This document shows positions 55,866 to 63,245 of a stretch of DNA of 64,000 nt, piece by piece. Below the pieces are notes generated by a model, which searched no databases, had not been told where the DNA came from, and saw nothing but the letters and a program-made list of their open reading frames with translations. Position 1 is the stretch's first letter. Each line of letters begins with the position of its first letter. The stretch comes from Cellulomonas persica (GTDB lineage Bacteria > Actinomycetota > Actinomycetes > Actinomycetales > Cellulomonadaceae): NCBI RefSeq assembly GCF_007989825.1, contig NZ_BJUA01000011.1:1-64000 (forward strand), read 5' to 3'. Position numbers and translations under genes: made by a program.

Positions 55866-55907
55866 GACCGCCCGTGCACTGACCGCCCGTGCACTGACCG
55901 CCCGTGC
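55866..55907 (+). repeat. 15-bp tandem repeat, 2.8 copies
   Basis: GACCGCCCGTGCACT occurs at 55866-55880 and 55881-55895, with a third copy broken after 12 bases (55896-55907). It lies in the 107-bp gap between the GH10 gene and the SpoU gene. Confidence 0.85.
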
Positions 55908-55958
55908 GCCGGACGCCGGTGCACGGGCGTCCGAGCCGCGCCTGGGAGGATGCCACTC

Positions 55959-56795
55959 GTGCCTCGCCTCGACCTGCAGACCGTCACCGACCCCGCCGAC
56001 GACCGGCTCGCCGACTACGTCTCGCTGACCGACGTCGCGCTGCGCTCCAAGCACGAGCCGGCCAAGGGGCTGTACATCGCGGAGAGCTCCACGGTGCTGG
56101 AGCGCGCGCTGCGCGCGGGGCACCGGCCGCGCTCGGTCCTGCTCGCGCCGCGCTGGGTCCCGGACCTCGAGCGCATGGTCGCGAGCCTGCCGTCGGGTGA
56201 CGGCGAGCCCGAGGCGATCACCGTGTTCGTCGCGGACGAGCCCGTGCTCGAGGCGATCACCGGTTTCCACGTGCACCGCGGCGCGCTCGCGGCGATGCAC
56301 CGCCCGCCGCTTCCCGCGGTCGCGGACCTGCTCGCGGGTGCGCGCCGCGTCGCGGTGCTCGAGGACATCGTCGACCACACCAACGTCGGCGCGGCGTTCC
56401 GCTCGGCCGCGGCGCTCGGCGTCGACGCGGTGCTCGTGACGCCCCGCTGCGCCGACCCGCTGTACCGGCGCTCGGTGCGGGTCTCGATGGGAACCGTGTT
56501 CCAGGTGCCGTGGACGCGCATCGACCCCTGGCCGGACGGGGTCGCGACGCTGCGCGAGGCCGGCTTCGTCTCGGCGGCGCTCGCGCTGTCCGACGACGCG
56601 ATCACGCTCGACGAGCTCGTGGCGGACCCGCCGGAGTGTCTGGCGATGGTGCTCGGGGCCGAGGGGCACGGGCTCAAGCCGACGACGGTGGCGGCGTGCG
56701 ACCTCGTCGTGCGCATCCCGATGTCCGGGGGAGTGGACTCGCTCAACGTCGCGGCAGCGGCCGCGGTCGCGTTCTGGGCGACGCGCGTCGGCTAG
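55959..56795 (+). CDS. SpoU/TrmH-type RNA 2'-O-methyltransferase
   Basis: A 278-residue RNA methyltransferase of the SPOUT knot fold. An L30e-like N-terminal domain (SKHEPAKGLYIAESSTVLERAL) is followed by the knot motifs EDIVDHTNVGAAFRSAAALG, LGAEGHGL and IPMSGGVDSLNVAAAAAVAFW. The target may be 23S rRNA or tRNA. GTG at 55959 is preferred: GGGAGGA lies 8 bases before it, whereas the ATG at 55950 directly abuts that sequence. Confidence 0.93.
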   Translation: MPRLDLQTVTDPADDRLADYVSLTDVALRSKHEPAKGLYIAESSTVLERALRAGHRPRSVLLAPRWVPDLERMVASLPSGDGEPEAITVFVADEPVLEAITGFHVHRGALAAMHRPPLPAVADLLAGARRVAVLEDIVDHTNVGAAFRSAAALGVDAVLVTPRCADPLYRRSVRVSMGTVFQVPWTRIDPWPDGVATLREAGFVSAALALSDDAITLDELVADPPECLAMVLGAEGHGLKPTTVAACDLVVRIPMSGGVDSLNVAAAAAVAFWATRVG

Positions 56796-57147
56796 GTGTG
56801 CGTCGCCGCGCGTCGGACCGGCGCGCGGCCGGTCGGTGCGTGCGCCGGGGCGGTCAGTCCCAGAAGGGCGGGAGGTCGTCGTCGAGCGCGCGGGCGGCCG
56901 CGAGGAACGTCGTCTCGACGGCCTCGTCGTCGGTGGTGGCGGAGGTGGTCTGAACGTCTGTGGGGTCGGCCAGGAGCAGGTCCATGACTTGATCGTCGGA
57001 TGGCTCGAGCGCCCGGATGAGGGACGTCCGTCCCGCTTGAGCGGCGCGTCGACGGCGATGTCGACCAGACCTCTCCCGACCTTCACGCGAGGCTCACACG
57101 CGGGTCATCGGACCCTCAAACGCGCGTGAAACGCGGCCCAAGGAGGC
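56796..57147. other. Region between SpoU and YbaK genes
   Basis: Apart from the possible 43-residue gene on the minus strand, no gene is seen. GGGACGTCCGTCCC (GGGAC arms around GTCC) lies at about 57017-57030 and could be a hairpin or operator. Confidence 0.4.
56854..56985 (-). CDS. Possible 43-residue acidic protein
   Basis: A short frame on the minus strand encodes a 43-residue acidic peptide: MDLLLADPTDVQTT, then TTDDEAVETTFLAAARALDD and the end LPPFWD. The composition (Asp/Thr-rich with a hydrophobic helix and an aromatic, charged terminus) is unlike random GC-rich translation. No strong Shine-Dalgarno sequence precedes the ATG. It may be real, but nothing confirms it. Confidence 0.4.
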   Translation of the reverse strand: MDLLLADPTDVQTTSATTDDEAVETTFLAAARALDDDLPPFWD

Positions 57148-57711
57148 TCAGGCGAGAGCGAGCCCCTCGACCACCTCGACGCCCGGCAGGTGAGCCAGCA
57201 GGGCGCCCGGCAGGGTGAGCTTCGACCGCCGGAGCCCGCTGCCGACGACGACGAGCGGACCGCTGTCGTCGGGGACCGTGACGCGTGCGTCGACGAGCAC
57301 GCGGTAGCCGGCGGGGAGGCCGATCGGCGTGATCCCGCCGTACTCCATCGCCGACTCGGCGGTGGCCCGGTCCATCGGCAGGAACGACGCCTTGCGGACG
57401 TCGAGCAGGCGCTTGACGGCGCTGTTGACGTCGGCCCGCGTCGTGGCGCGCACGACCGCCGCGGCGACGCGTTCGACGCCCTCGCGGCGGCCGCCGACGA
57501 GCACGCAGTTGGCCGACGCCGATGGCGGCAGGTCGTACGCCTCGGTCAGTGCGGCGGTGTCTGCGAGGTCCGGGTCGATCTCGGTGACGAGCACGGCGCT
57601 CGCGACCTCGTCGTGCTCGGCGGCCCACGCCGTGAGGGCCGCGGCCGTGCTCGGGGCGACGAGGTCGAGTCGCTCGAGCGCGGGTTGCCAGGTCAACGTC
57701 CCCAGGGTCAC
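57148..57711 (-). CDS. YbaK/EbsC (aminoacyl-tRNA deacylase) domain protein
   Basis: A 187-residue protein with the YbaK/ProX fold: the N-terminal half has NCVLVGGRREGVERVAAAVV, and the active-site region ASFLPMDRATAESAMEYGGITPIGLP contains the conserved Gly-Gly-xxP-xG pattern of these deacylases. Members remove mischarged amino acids from tRNA. The GTG start has TAGGCT six bases upstream. Confidence 0.92.
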   Translation of the reverse strand: MTLGTLTWQPALERLDLVAPSTAAALTAWAAEHDEVASAVLVTEIDPDLADTAALTEAYDLPPSASANCVLVGGRREGVERVAAAVVRATTRADVNSAVKRLLDVRKASFLPMDRATAESAMEYGGITPIGLPAGYRVLVDARVTVPDDSGPLVVVGSGLRRSKLTLPGALLAHLPGVEVVEGLALA

Positions 57712-57717
57712 GCGCGC

Positions 57718-57723
57718 AGCCTA
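57718..57723 (-). promoter_or_regulatory. -10 box TAGGCT, leaderless YbaK gene
   Basis: TAGGCT on the minus strand, six bases before the GTG at 57711. Confidence 0.55.
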
Positions 57724-57770
57724 GCGACGCGTCCCGCATGTCGAGGCCGATGGTCTCGGCTCCCGGACGC

Positions 57771-58310
57771 CTAGCGCTGGTACGTCCCGACCAGCACGCC
57801 GCGCGCGAGCGTGTGGAACACCAGCGCGCAGCTCGTCGCACCCGGGGAGGTGTCCGGCGTCAGGCCGAGGTCGGCGGTGTCGAGCGCGTGCACCGCGAGG
57901 AAGTACCGGTGCACCTGGTCCCCGGGCGGCGGCGCGCACCCGGTGTAGCCGACCTCGCCGTCGTCGTTGCGCAGCTGGAAGGCCCCCGTCGGCAGCCGTG
58001 AGCCGTCGGGTGCGCCGGCGCCGGTGGCCAACGACGACACGTCGGCGCCGAGACCCAGGACCGTCCAGTGGAACCAGCCCGCGACGCCCGGCGCGTCGGG
58101 GTCGAACACGCTGACCGCGAAGCCGCGCGTGCCCTCGGGCGCGCCGCTCCAGGCGACGTGCGGCGAGAGGTTGCGGCCGCGCGCCGTGTGGGTGTGCACG
58201 TCCGGCACGGGTGCGCCGTGCGTCCAGTCGTCGCTCGTCACGACGAGCTGCGGGACCGGGGGCAGGAGGCTGTACGGGTCGGGTGCGACGGGCCGGTCGA
58301 TCGAGGTCAC
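57771..58310 (-). CDS. YbhB/YbcL family (PEBP, Raf-kinase-inhibitor-like) protein
   Basis: A 179-residue PEBP-fold protein. The ligand-pocket motifs are DPDAPGVAGWFHWTVLG (DPDAP...H) and GYTGCAPPPGDQVHRYFLAVHALD (G-x-PP-x-HRY). Bacterial members have no settled function. It is coupled to the SulP gene (GTGA overlap) as last gene of the arsR-sulP-ybhB operon, an arrangement I have not seen described. Confidence 0.92.
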   Translation of the reverse strand: MTSIDRPVAPDPYSLLPPVPQLVVTSDDWTHGAPVPDVHTHTARGRNLSPHVAWSGAPEGTRGFAVSVFDPDAPGVAGWFHWTVLGLGADVSSLATGAGAPDGSRLPTGAFQLRNDDGEVGYTGCAPPPGDQVHRYFLAVHALDTADLGLTPDTSPGATSCALVFHTLARGVLVGTYQR

Positions 58311-60079
58311 GGCTCCTCCGAGGTCGTCGGGTGCGTCCGCCCGCCGTGGGCGGCCGCGCCCATCGTGGCCCCCTCGCGGCGCACGTGCGAGCGGGCGTGC
58401 TCGAGCGCCGTGCCGAGGTCGTCGAACAGGTGCTTCTCGTGCGCGAGCGCGTCGAGCACGCCCACGGACTCCACGACGCGGCGGTGCTGCGGGCGCAGGC
58501 CCTTGAGCAGGACGACGATGCCGCGGTGCTGCAGGTCGGCGACGATCTGCGCGAGCGCGTACGCGCCGCTCGTGTCGAGCATGCTCACGCTGGACAGGCG
58601 CAGCACGACGACGCGCACGTCGCTGACCTGCGTGAGCTCGTCGAGGAAGCGCCGCACGTCCGCGAAGAACAGGGCGCCGTCGATGCGGTAGACCGCGATG
58701 TGCTCGTGCAGCAGGGCTCGCTCGTCGTCGGCGCGCAGCACCTCGTCGGGCGCGTCCTCGCGGTGCAGACCGCTCGCGCGGGCGACGGCCCGCAACGCCA
58801 GCACGGCGGCGACGGCGACCCCGACCTCGACCGCGAGGACGAGGTCGAACGCCACGGTCACGACGAGCGTCGTGAGGAACACGGCCGCGCCCGAGCGGCC
58901 CGAGCGGCAGATGGCCACCGCCGTCGAGACGTCGACCATGCGCGCGGCCGTGACCAGCAGCACCGCGGCGAGCGCCGCGAGCGGGATCCGCCCCACCAGG
59001 GGCGCCGCGAGGTACACGACGGCCGCGAGCATCACGGCGTGGCTCAGCGCCGCGACGCGCGTGCGCGCCTCGGAGCGCACGTTCACCGCGGTGCGCGCGA
59101 TCGCGCCCGTGGCGGGCAGTCCGCCGAAGAGGCCGGAGGCCACGTTCGCCAGACCCTGGCCGACGAGCTCGCGGTTGGGCTTGGTGCGCGGCAGGTCGTC
59201 CGCCATGCCGTCCGCGACGCGCGCCGACAGCAGCGACTCGAGCGCTGCGAGCGCCGCGACCGCGAGCGCCGAGGAGAACAGCGCGCTCGTCGTCTGGAGG
59301 TCGACGACCGGGAGGTGGGGCGCGGGCAGCGACGCCGGGAGCGTGCCGATCCGGTCCACGTCGAGGTGCGCGAGCTCCGCGACGAGCGTGGCCGCCACGA
59401 CGGCGACGAGGGAGGCGGGCAGCCCGCGGCGGAGACGGGGCAGGGCGACCATGAGCGCGATCGCCAGCGCGACGAGCGCCAGAGGCGCGACCGCCGCGGA
59501 CCAGTCGACCGAGCCGAGGGTCTTCAGGGCGACCGCGGCGGCGTTGGTGCCCGGGGCCGCGGGCGTGTCCAGCGCGAGCGGGACCTGCTGCAGCGCGATC
59601 ACCACACCGATCCCGACGGTGAAGCCCTCGACCACCGGCCACGGGATGTACGCGACGAGCCTGCCGAGCCCGAGGACGCCCGCGAGCACGACGATGCCGC
59701 CCGCCATGATCGCCACGACCGGGACCAGCTCGGGCCCGAACCGCGCGACCACCGGGAGCAGGACGACCGTCATGGCGCCCGTCGGACCGCTGACCTGCAG
59801 GTGCGACCCGCCGAGGACCGCGGCCACGGCACCTGCGACGACGGCCGTCACGAGGCCCGCCGCGGCGCCGAGCCCGGAGGACACCCCGAAGCCGAGCGCG
59901 AGCGGCAGCGCGACGATCGCGACCGTGAGGCCCGCGAGCAGGTCACGACGCCAGGACCGGGACAGCCCCGTGTAGTCGTCGCGGTGCGGCGCCAGGGCGA
60001 TCAGGCGGCGGCGTGCCGCGACGAGCAGCGCCCCGGGATGTGCCTGACCGAAGGTGATGTCGGGGGCGCCTGCGCTCAT
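58307..60079 (-). CDS. SulP family inorganic anion transporter with STAS domain
   Basis: A 590-residue permease with about 11 membrane segments and a C-terminal STAS domain (about 455-560; ALFFADVRRFLDEL and LRLSSVSMLDTSGAYAL, with the STAS Asp-Thr-Ser). SulP proteins carry sulfate, bicarbonate or organic acids; the substrate here is unknown. The motif AGLTVAIVALPLALGFGVSSG resembles the family signature. ATG overlaps the ArsR stop (ATGA) and its stop overlaps the PEBP gene. Confidence 0.94.
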   Translation of the reverse strand: MSAGAPDITFGQAHPGALLVAARRRLIALAPHRDDYTGLSRSWRRDLLAGLTVAIVALPLALGFGVSSGLGAAAGLVTAVVAGAVAAVLGGSHLQVSGPTGAMTVVLLPVVARFGPELVPVVAIMAGGIVVLAGVLGLGRLVAYIPWPVVEGFTVGIGVVIALQQVPLALDTPAAPGTNAAAVALKTLGSVDWSAAVAPLALVALAIALMVALPRLRRGLPASLVAVVAATLVAELAHLDVDRIGTLPASLPAPHLPVVDLQTTSALFSSALAVAALAALESLLSARVADGMADDLPRTKPNRELVGQGLANVASGLFGGLPATGAIARTAVNVRSEARTRVAALSHAVMLAAVVYLAAPLVGRIPLAALAAVLLVTAARMVDVSTAVAICRSGRSGAAVFLTTLVVTVAFDLVLAVEVGVAVAAVLALRAVARASGLHREDAPDEVLRADDERALLHEHIAVYRIDGALFFADVRRFLDELTQVSDVRVVVLRLSSVSMLDTSGAYALAQIVADLQHRGIVVLLKGLRPQHRRVVESVGVLDALAHEKHLFDDLGTALEHARSHVRREGATMGAAAHGGRTHPTTSEEP

Positions 60080-60420
60080 GCGTCGGCGTCCGTGAGGAGC
60101 TCGTGACGGCGGGCGGCGGCGTCGACGAGGACGGCGCGCGCCGCCGCGAGCATGTCGGCCACGGCGGGCAGCGCGAGCGCGTAGTGCACCGCGTTGCCGG
60201 ACCGGCGCGCGGTGACGACCCCCGCGCGTCGCAGCACTCCGAGGTGCTGCGAGAGGTGCGAGGCCTCGAGGCCGAGCTCGGTGAGCAGCTCCGCGACCTG
60301 GCGGTCGCGTTCGACGAGGAGCTCGAGGGTGCGCACGCGCACGGGGTGCGCGAGCGCCTTGAACAGGTCGGCCTTGACCTCCGGCAGGGGGCGGTCGAGG
60401 CCGTGGGCGCGCAGGGTCAC
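60076..60420 (-). CDS. ArsR-family transcriptional regulator (Cys-free)
   Basis: A 114-residue winged-helix repressor: ADLFKALAHPVRVRTLELL, then the recognition region EASHLSQHLGVLRRAGVVTARR. It has no Cys at all, so it cannot sense metals or persulfides through the usual thiol sites. GTG at 60420 with no obvious Shine-Dalgarno. It leads the operon with the SulP and PEBP genes and probably represses it through the TTGAT repeats upstream. Confidence 0.93.
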   Translation of the reverse strand: MTLRAHGLDRPLPEVKADLFKALAHPVRVRTLELLVERDRQVAELLTELGLEASHLSQHLGVLRRAGVVTARRSGNAVHYALALPAVADMLAAARAVLVDAAARRHELLTDADA

Positions 60421-60440
60421 GGGGTCTCCGGTGCGGCGGC

Positions 60441-60464
60441 TTGATGTGTTGATGGATTGATCAA
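60441..60464. promoter_or_regulatory. Three phased TTGAT repeats ending in palindrome TTGATCAA
   Basis: TTGAT occurs at 60441, 60449 and 60457, exactly 8 bases apart, and the last is part of TTGATCAA. On the minus strand, a -10-like TATGGT (60474-60479) would place the arsR transcript start at this site. Candidate ArsR operator. Confidence 0.5.
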
Positions 60465-60517
60465 AACCGTCAAACCATACCCCTTCTCGACCCGGCGCGT
60501 GACGGGTCTCTGCGAGG

Positions 60518-60547
60518 TTGACAGCGGGTCGACCGGCGACGTCTACT
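60518..60547 (+). promoter_or_regulatory. Promoter of the mutasome operon: TTGACA and TCTACT
   Basis: TTGACA (60518-60523) and TCTACT (60542-60547) are 18 bases apart. The LexA box begins 8 bases downstream, so a bound repressor would cover the start site. Confidence 0.5.
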
Positions 60548-60554
60548 AGAACGA

Positions 60555-60570
60555 TCGAACACGCGTTCGA
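60555..60570. promoter_or_regulatory. SOS (LexA) box
   Basis: TCGAAC-ACGC-GTTCGA is a perfect match to the actinobacterial LexA box pattern TCGAAC-N4-GTTCGA. It lies 63 bases before the imuA' ATG and just after the promoter, so the mutasome genes are DNA-damage inducible. Confidence 0.92.
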
Positions 60571-60633
60571 ACGAGACGTCGGCCCTGGTCGGGTCCGGCG
60601 CGCTCGTGGTACGACACGAACACAGGGACGGTC

Positions 60634-61551
60634 ATGGCGGTCGAGGTGCTGACCCGGGAGGAGCGAGTCGCCCGCGCTCGCCTCGCCCTGGCGCGCGCCG
60701 AGCTCCGGACCGGTGCCCGCAGCGCCGAGATGGTCCGCTCGGAGGTGGTCCGCCCGGAGGTGGTCCGCCGGGAGGTGGTCCGTCCGGAGGTGGTCCGTCC
60801 GGAAGCGATGCACGAGGCGGCGGCGGACGCCTCGCCGCCCCAGTCGCCGCCGCAGTCGCTGCGCGGTCCGCGCGCGGACGTCCTGACCACGGCGCTGCTC
60901 ACCACCGAACGTCCAGCGCTGCCCGTCCCGCCCGCGCTCGCCCCGCTGCTCCCCGACGGCCTGCGCCGCGGTGCCACCACGGCCGTCCTGGGCTCGACCT
61001 CGCTCGCGCTCGCGGTGCTCGCCGCGGCGAGTGCTGCCGGCGCGTGGGTCGCGGTCGTCGGGCAGCCCACGTTCGGCCTGCTCGCCGCGGCGGAGGCGGG
61101 CGTCGACCTGACCCGCCTCGCGGTGGTCCCGTCGCCGGGGGCGGACGCCGCCACCGTGCTCGGCGCCCTCGTCGACGGCATGGACGCGGTGGTCGTCGGG
61201 CCGCGGGTCGCCCTCGTCGACGCCGACCGGCGACGGCTGTCCGCTCGCGCGCGCGAGCGCGGCGCGACCCTGCTGCCGACCGTCGCCTGGCCGGGTGCGG
61301 ACGTGGTCCTGACCGCGGACCCCGTCGGCGAGCACGGCGGGTGGCGCGGGGTGGGTGCCGGCCAGGGACGTCTGCGCACGCAGCAGGTGCGGGTGGCCCG
61401 CAGCGGGAGGCGCGGCGCGGCCGTGCCGCTGTCGCTCGTGCTCACGCTGCCGCTGGCCGCGCCCGACGGCATCCCCGAGGACCCGCGTCGTCAGCCGGTG
61501 CCCACGGCCTCGGCGCTCGCCGACCGCCCCGACCTGCGGCTCGTCGGATGA
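60634..61551 (+). CDS. ImuA'-like mutasome accessory protein
   Basis: A 305-residue RecA-like accessory protein of the translesion mutasome. The core (about residues 100-260) has LRRGATTAVLGSTSLALAVLAAA where RecA/ImuA proteins carry a Walker A, but no GxGKT is present, as in mycobacterial ImuA'. An Ala/Arg-rich N-terminus holds five pentapeptide repeats (VVR-x-E). ATG at 60634 is 63 bases after the LexA box; the stop overlaps imuB (ATGA). Confidence 0.88.
   Translation: MAVEVLTREERVARARLALARAELRTGARSAEMVRSEVVRPEVVRREVVRPEVVRPEAMHEAAADASPPQSPPQSLRGPRADVLTTALLTTERPALPVPPALAPLLPDGLRRGATTAVLGSTSLALAVLAAASAAGAWVAVVGQPTFGLLAAAEAGVDLTRLAVVPSPGADAATVLGALVDGMDAVVVGPRVALVDADRRRLSARARERGATLLPTVAWPGADVVLTADPVGEHGGWRGVGAGQGRLRTQQVRVARSGRRGAAVPLSLVLTLPLAAPDGIPEDPRRQPVPTASALADRPDLRLVG
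60731..60805 (+). repeat. Five tandem 15-bp coding repeats in imuA'
   Basis: Five 15-bp units (TGGTCCGCTCGGAGG and variants) encode V-R-[SPR]-E-V repeats, so the protein reads VVRPE several times in the linker between the N-terminal helix and the core. Copy number could vary by slippage. Confidence 0.85.
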
Positions 61552-63245
61552 GCACGCGCACCACCGTCCTGTGGGTGCCCGACTGGCCCGTCGTCGCGGC
61601 GGCCGCGGCGCTCGAGGTCCCCGCACACCTGCCGGCCGCGGTGCTCGCGGGCCAACGGGTCAGCGCGGTCAACGCGCTGGCCCGGCTCGAGGGGGTGCGT
61701 CGCGGCATGCGCCGGCGTCAGGCGCAGGGCTGCTGCCCCGAGCTGGAGCTGCTGCCGGCCGACGACGCGCGCGACGTGCGGATGTTCGAACCCGTCGCGG
61801 TGGCCGCCGAGACCGTGGTGGCCGGGCTCGAGGTGGTCCGGCCCGGGCTGCTCCTGCTGCCCGCGGGCGGGGCCAGCCGGTACCACGGCTCGGAGGACGC
61901 GCTCGCGGAACGGCTCGTCGAGGCCGTCGCGCAGGGCACGGGGCACGAGTGTGCGGTCGGGACGGCCGACGGGCTGCTCGCCGCCGTCGTCGCGGCCCGC
62001 ACCGGCGTCCTGGTCCCGCCGGGGACCTCGGCACAGCTCCTCGCGTCGCGGCCGATGACCGAGCTCGCGTTCGCGGCGGTCACCGACGAGGCCGGGGCCC
62101 AGGTCGCCGAGCTCGTCGACCTGCTGCACCGGCTCGGGCTGCGCCGGCTCGGCCAGCTCGCGGCGCTGCCGTCGGCGGACGTGCACGCACGGTTCGGCCG
62201 ACTGGGGACGTGGGCGCACCTGCTCGCGCGCGGTGAGGACGAACGACCTCCCGTGCGGCGCAGGCCGGAGGCGGACCTGGAGGTCGGCACCGAGCTGGAC
62301 CCTCCCGTGGACCGGGTGGACACCGCGACGTTCGCGGGCCGGCGGCTGGCCGAGGACCTGCACGCGATGCTCGTCGCGCGCGGGCTGACGTGCGGTCGTC
62401 TGGAGATCGCGGCGCGCACCGACGAGGGCACGGACCTGGTCCGGGTGTGGCGCACCGACCTCGGTGGATGGGGTGGGCTGTCACCCGCGCGCATCACCGA
62501 CCGCATCCGCTGGCAGCTCGAGAGCTGGCTCACGACGACGGCCGTGACCACCGCACGCTCTCGCCGTCTCGACGCGCGCGCCCGCCGCGCATCGACCGCA
62601 CCAGGCCGCACGGACGCCACCACCGAGGCGCCCGAGTGGGACCCGGATCCCGAGGACACGCCGCCGGTCACGCTCGTCCGGCTGTCGGTCACCGCGCTCG
62701 ACGTCGCTCCCGCCGGCGCCGAGCAGGGGCGGCTGTGGGGCGGGCCGTCCGGCGGCGACCTGCGCGCGCACCGCGCCCTGGACCGGGTGCAGAGCATCGT
62801 CGGAGGTTCCGGTCTGCTCACGGCCGCGCTGCAGGGCGGTCGCGACGTCCGCGAGCAGGTGCACCTGCGCCCCTGGGGCGACCAGAGCGACCCGGTGCGG
62901 CCCCTGGACCGGCCGTGGCCCGGCCGGCTGCCGGCTCCCGCACCCGCGACCGTGCTGCCCGAGCCCGAGCCGGTGCAGGTGCTCGACGACCGCGGCGTGC
63001 CCGTGGTGCTCGACGTGCGTGCCGGGCTCAGCGGCGTGCCGAGCTGGGTGGCGTGGGGCGCGGGCCGGCGCTCGCGCGTGCGCGGGTGGGCGGGGCCATG
63101 GCTGCTCACGAGCCGCTGGTGGGCCGAGGACCCCGTCGGACCTCCCGTGGTGCGTGGGCACGTGCAGATGACGTTCGACGACGAGCCCGCGGCGCTGCTC
63201 ACCGCGACCCCGTCGGGCTGGGCGTGCGAGGCGCGCTATGACTGA
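61548..63245 (+). CDS. imuB: ImuB, catalytically dead Y-family polymerase-like mutasome adapter
   Basis: A 565-residue DinB-like protein. It starts TTVLWVPDWPVVAAAAAL where active Y-family polymerases have a catalytic Asp-x-Asp-x-Phe motif, so it lacks the catalytic Asp and is an adapter, as known for ImuB. A little-finger-like region and an Arg-rich part follow, then a long C-terminus that in mycobacteria binds the beta clamp and DnaE2. Length is within the family range. Overlaps dnaE2 by eight bases. Confidence 0.92.
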   Translation: MSTRTTVLWVPDWPVVAAAAALEVPAHLPAAVLAGQRVSAVNALARLEGVRRGMRRRQAQGCCPELELLPADDARDVRMFEPVAVAAETVVAGLEVVRPGLLLLPAGGASRYHGSEDALAERLVEAVAQGTGHECAVGTADGLLAAVVAARTGVLVPPGTSAQLLASRPMTELAFAAVTDEAGAQVAELVDLLHRLGLRRLGQLAALPSADVHARFGRLGTWAHLLARGEDERPPVRRRPEADLEVGTELDPPVDRVDTATFAGRRLAEDLHAMLVARGLTCGRLEIAARTDEGTDLVRVWRTDLGGWGGLSPARITDRIRWQLESWLTTTAVTTARSRRLDARARRASTAPGRTDATTEAPEWDPDPEDTPPVTLVRLSVTALDVAPAGAEQGRLWGGPSGGDLRAHRALDRVQSIVGGSGLLTAALQGGRDVREQVHLRPWGDQSDPVRPLDRPWPGRLPAPAPATVLPEPEPVQVLDDRGVPVVLDVRAGLSGVPSWVAWGAGRRSRVRGWAGPWLLTSRWWAEDPVGPPVVRGHVQMTFDDEPAALLTATPSGWACEARYD

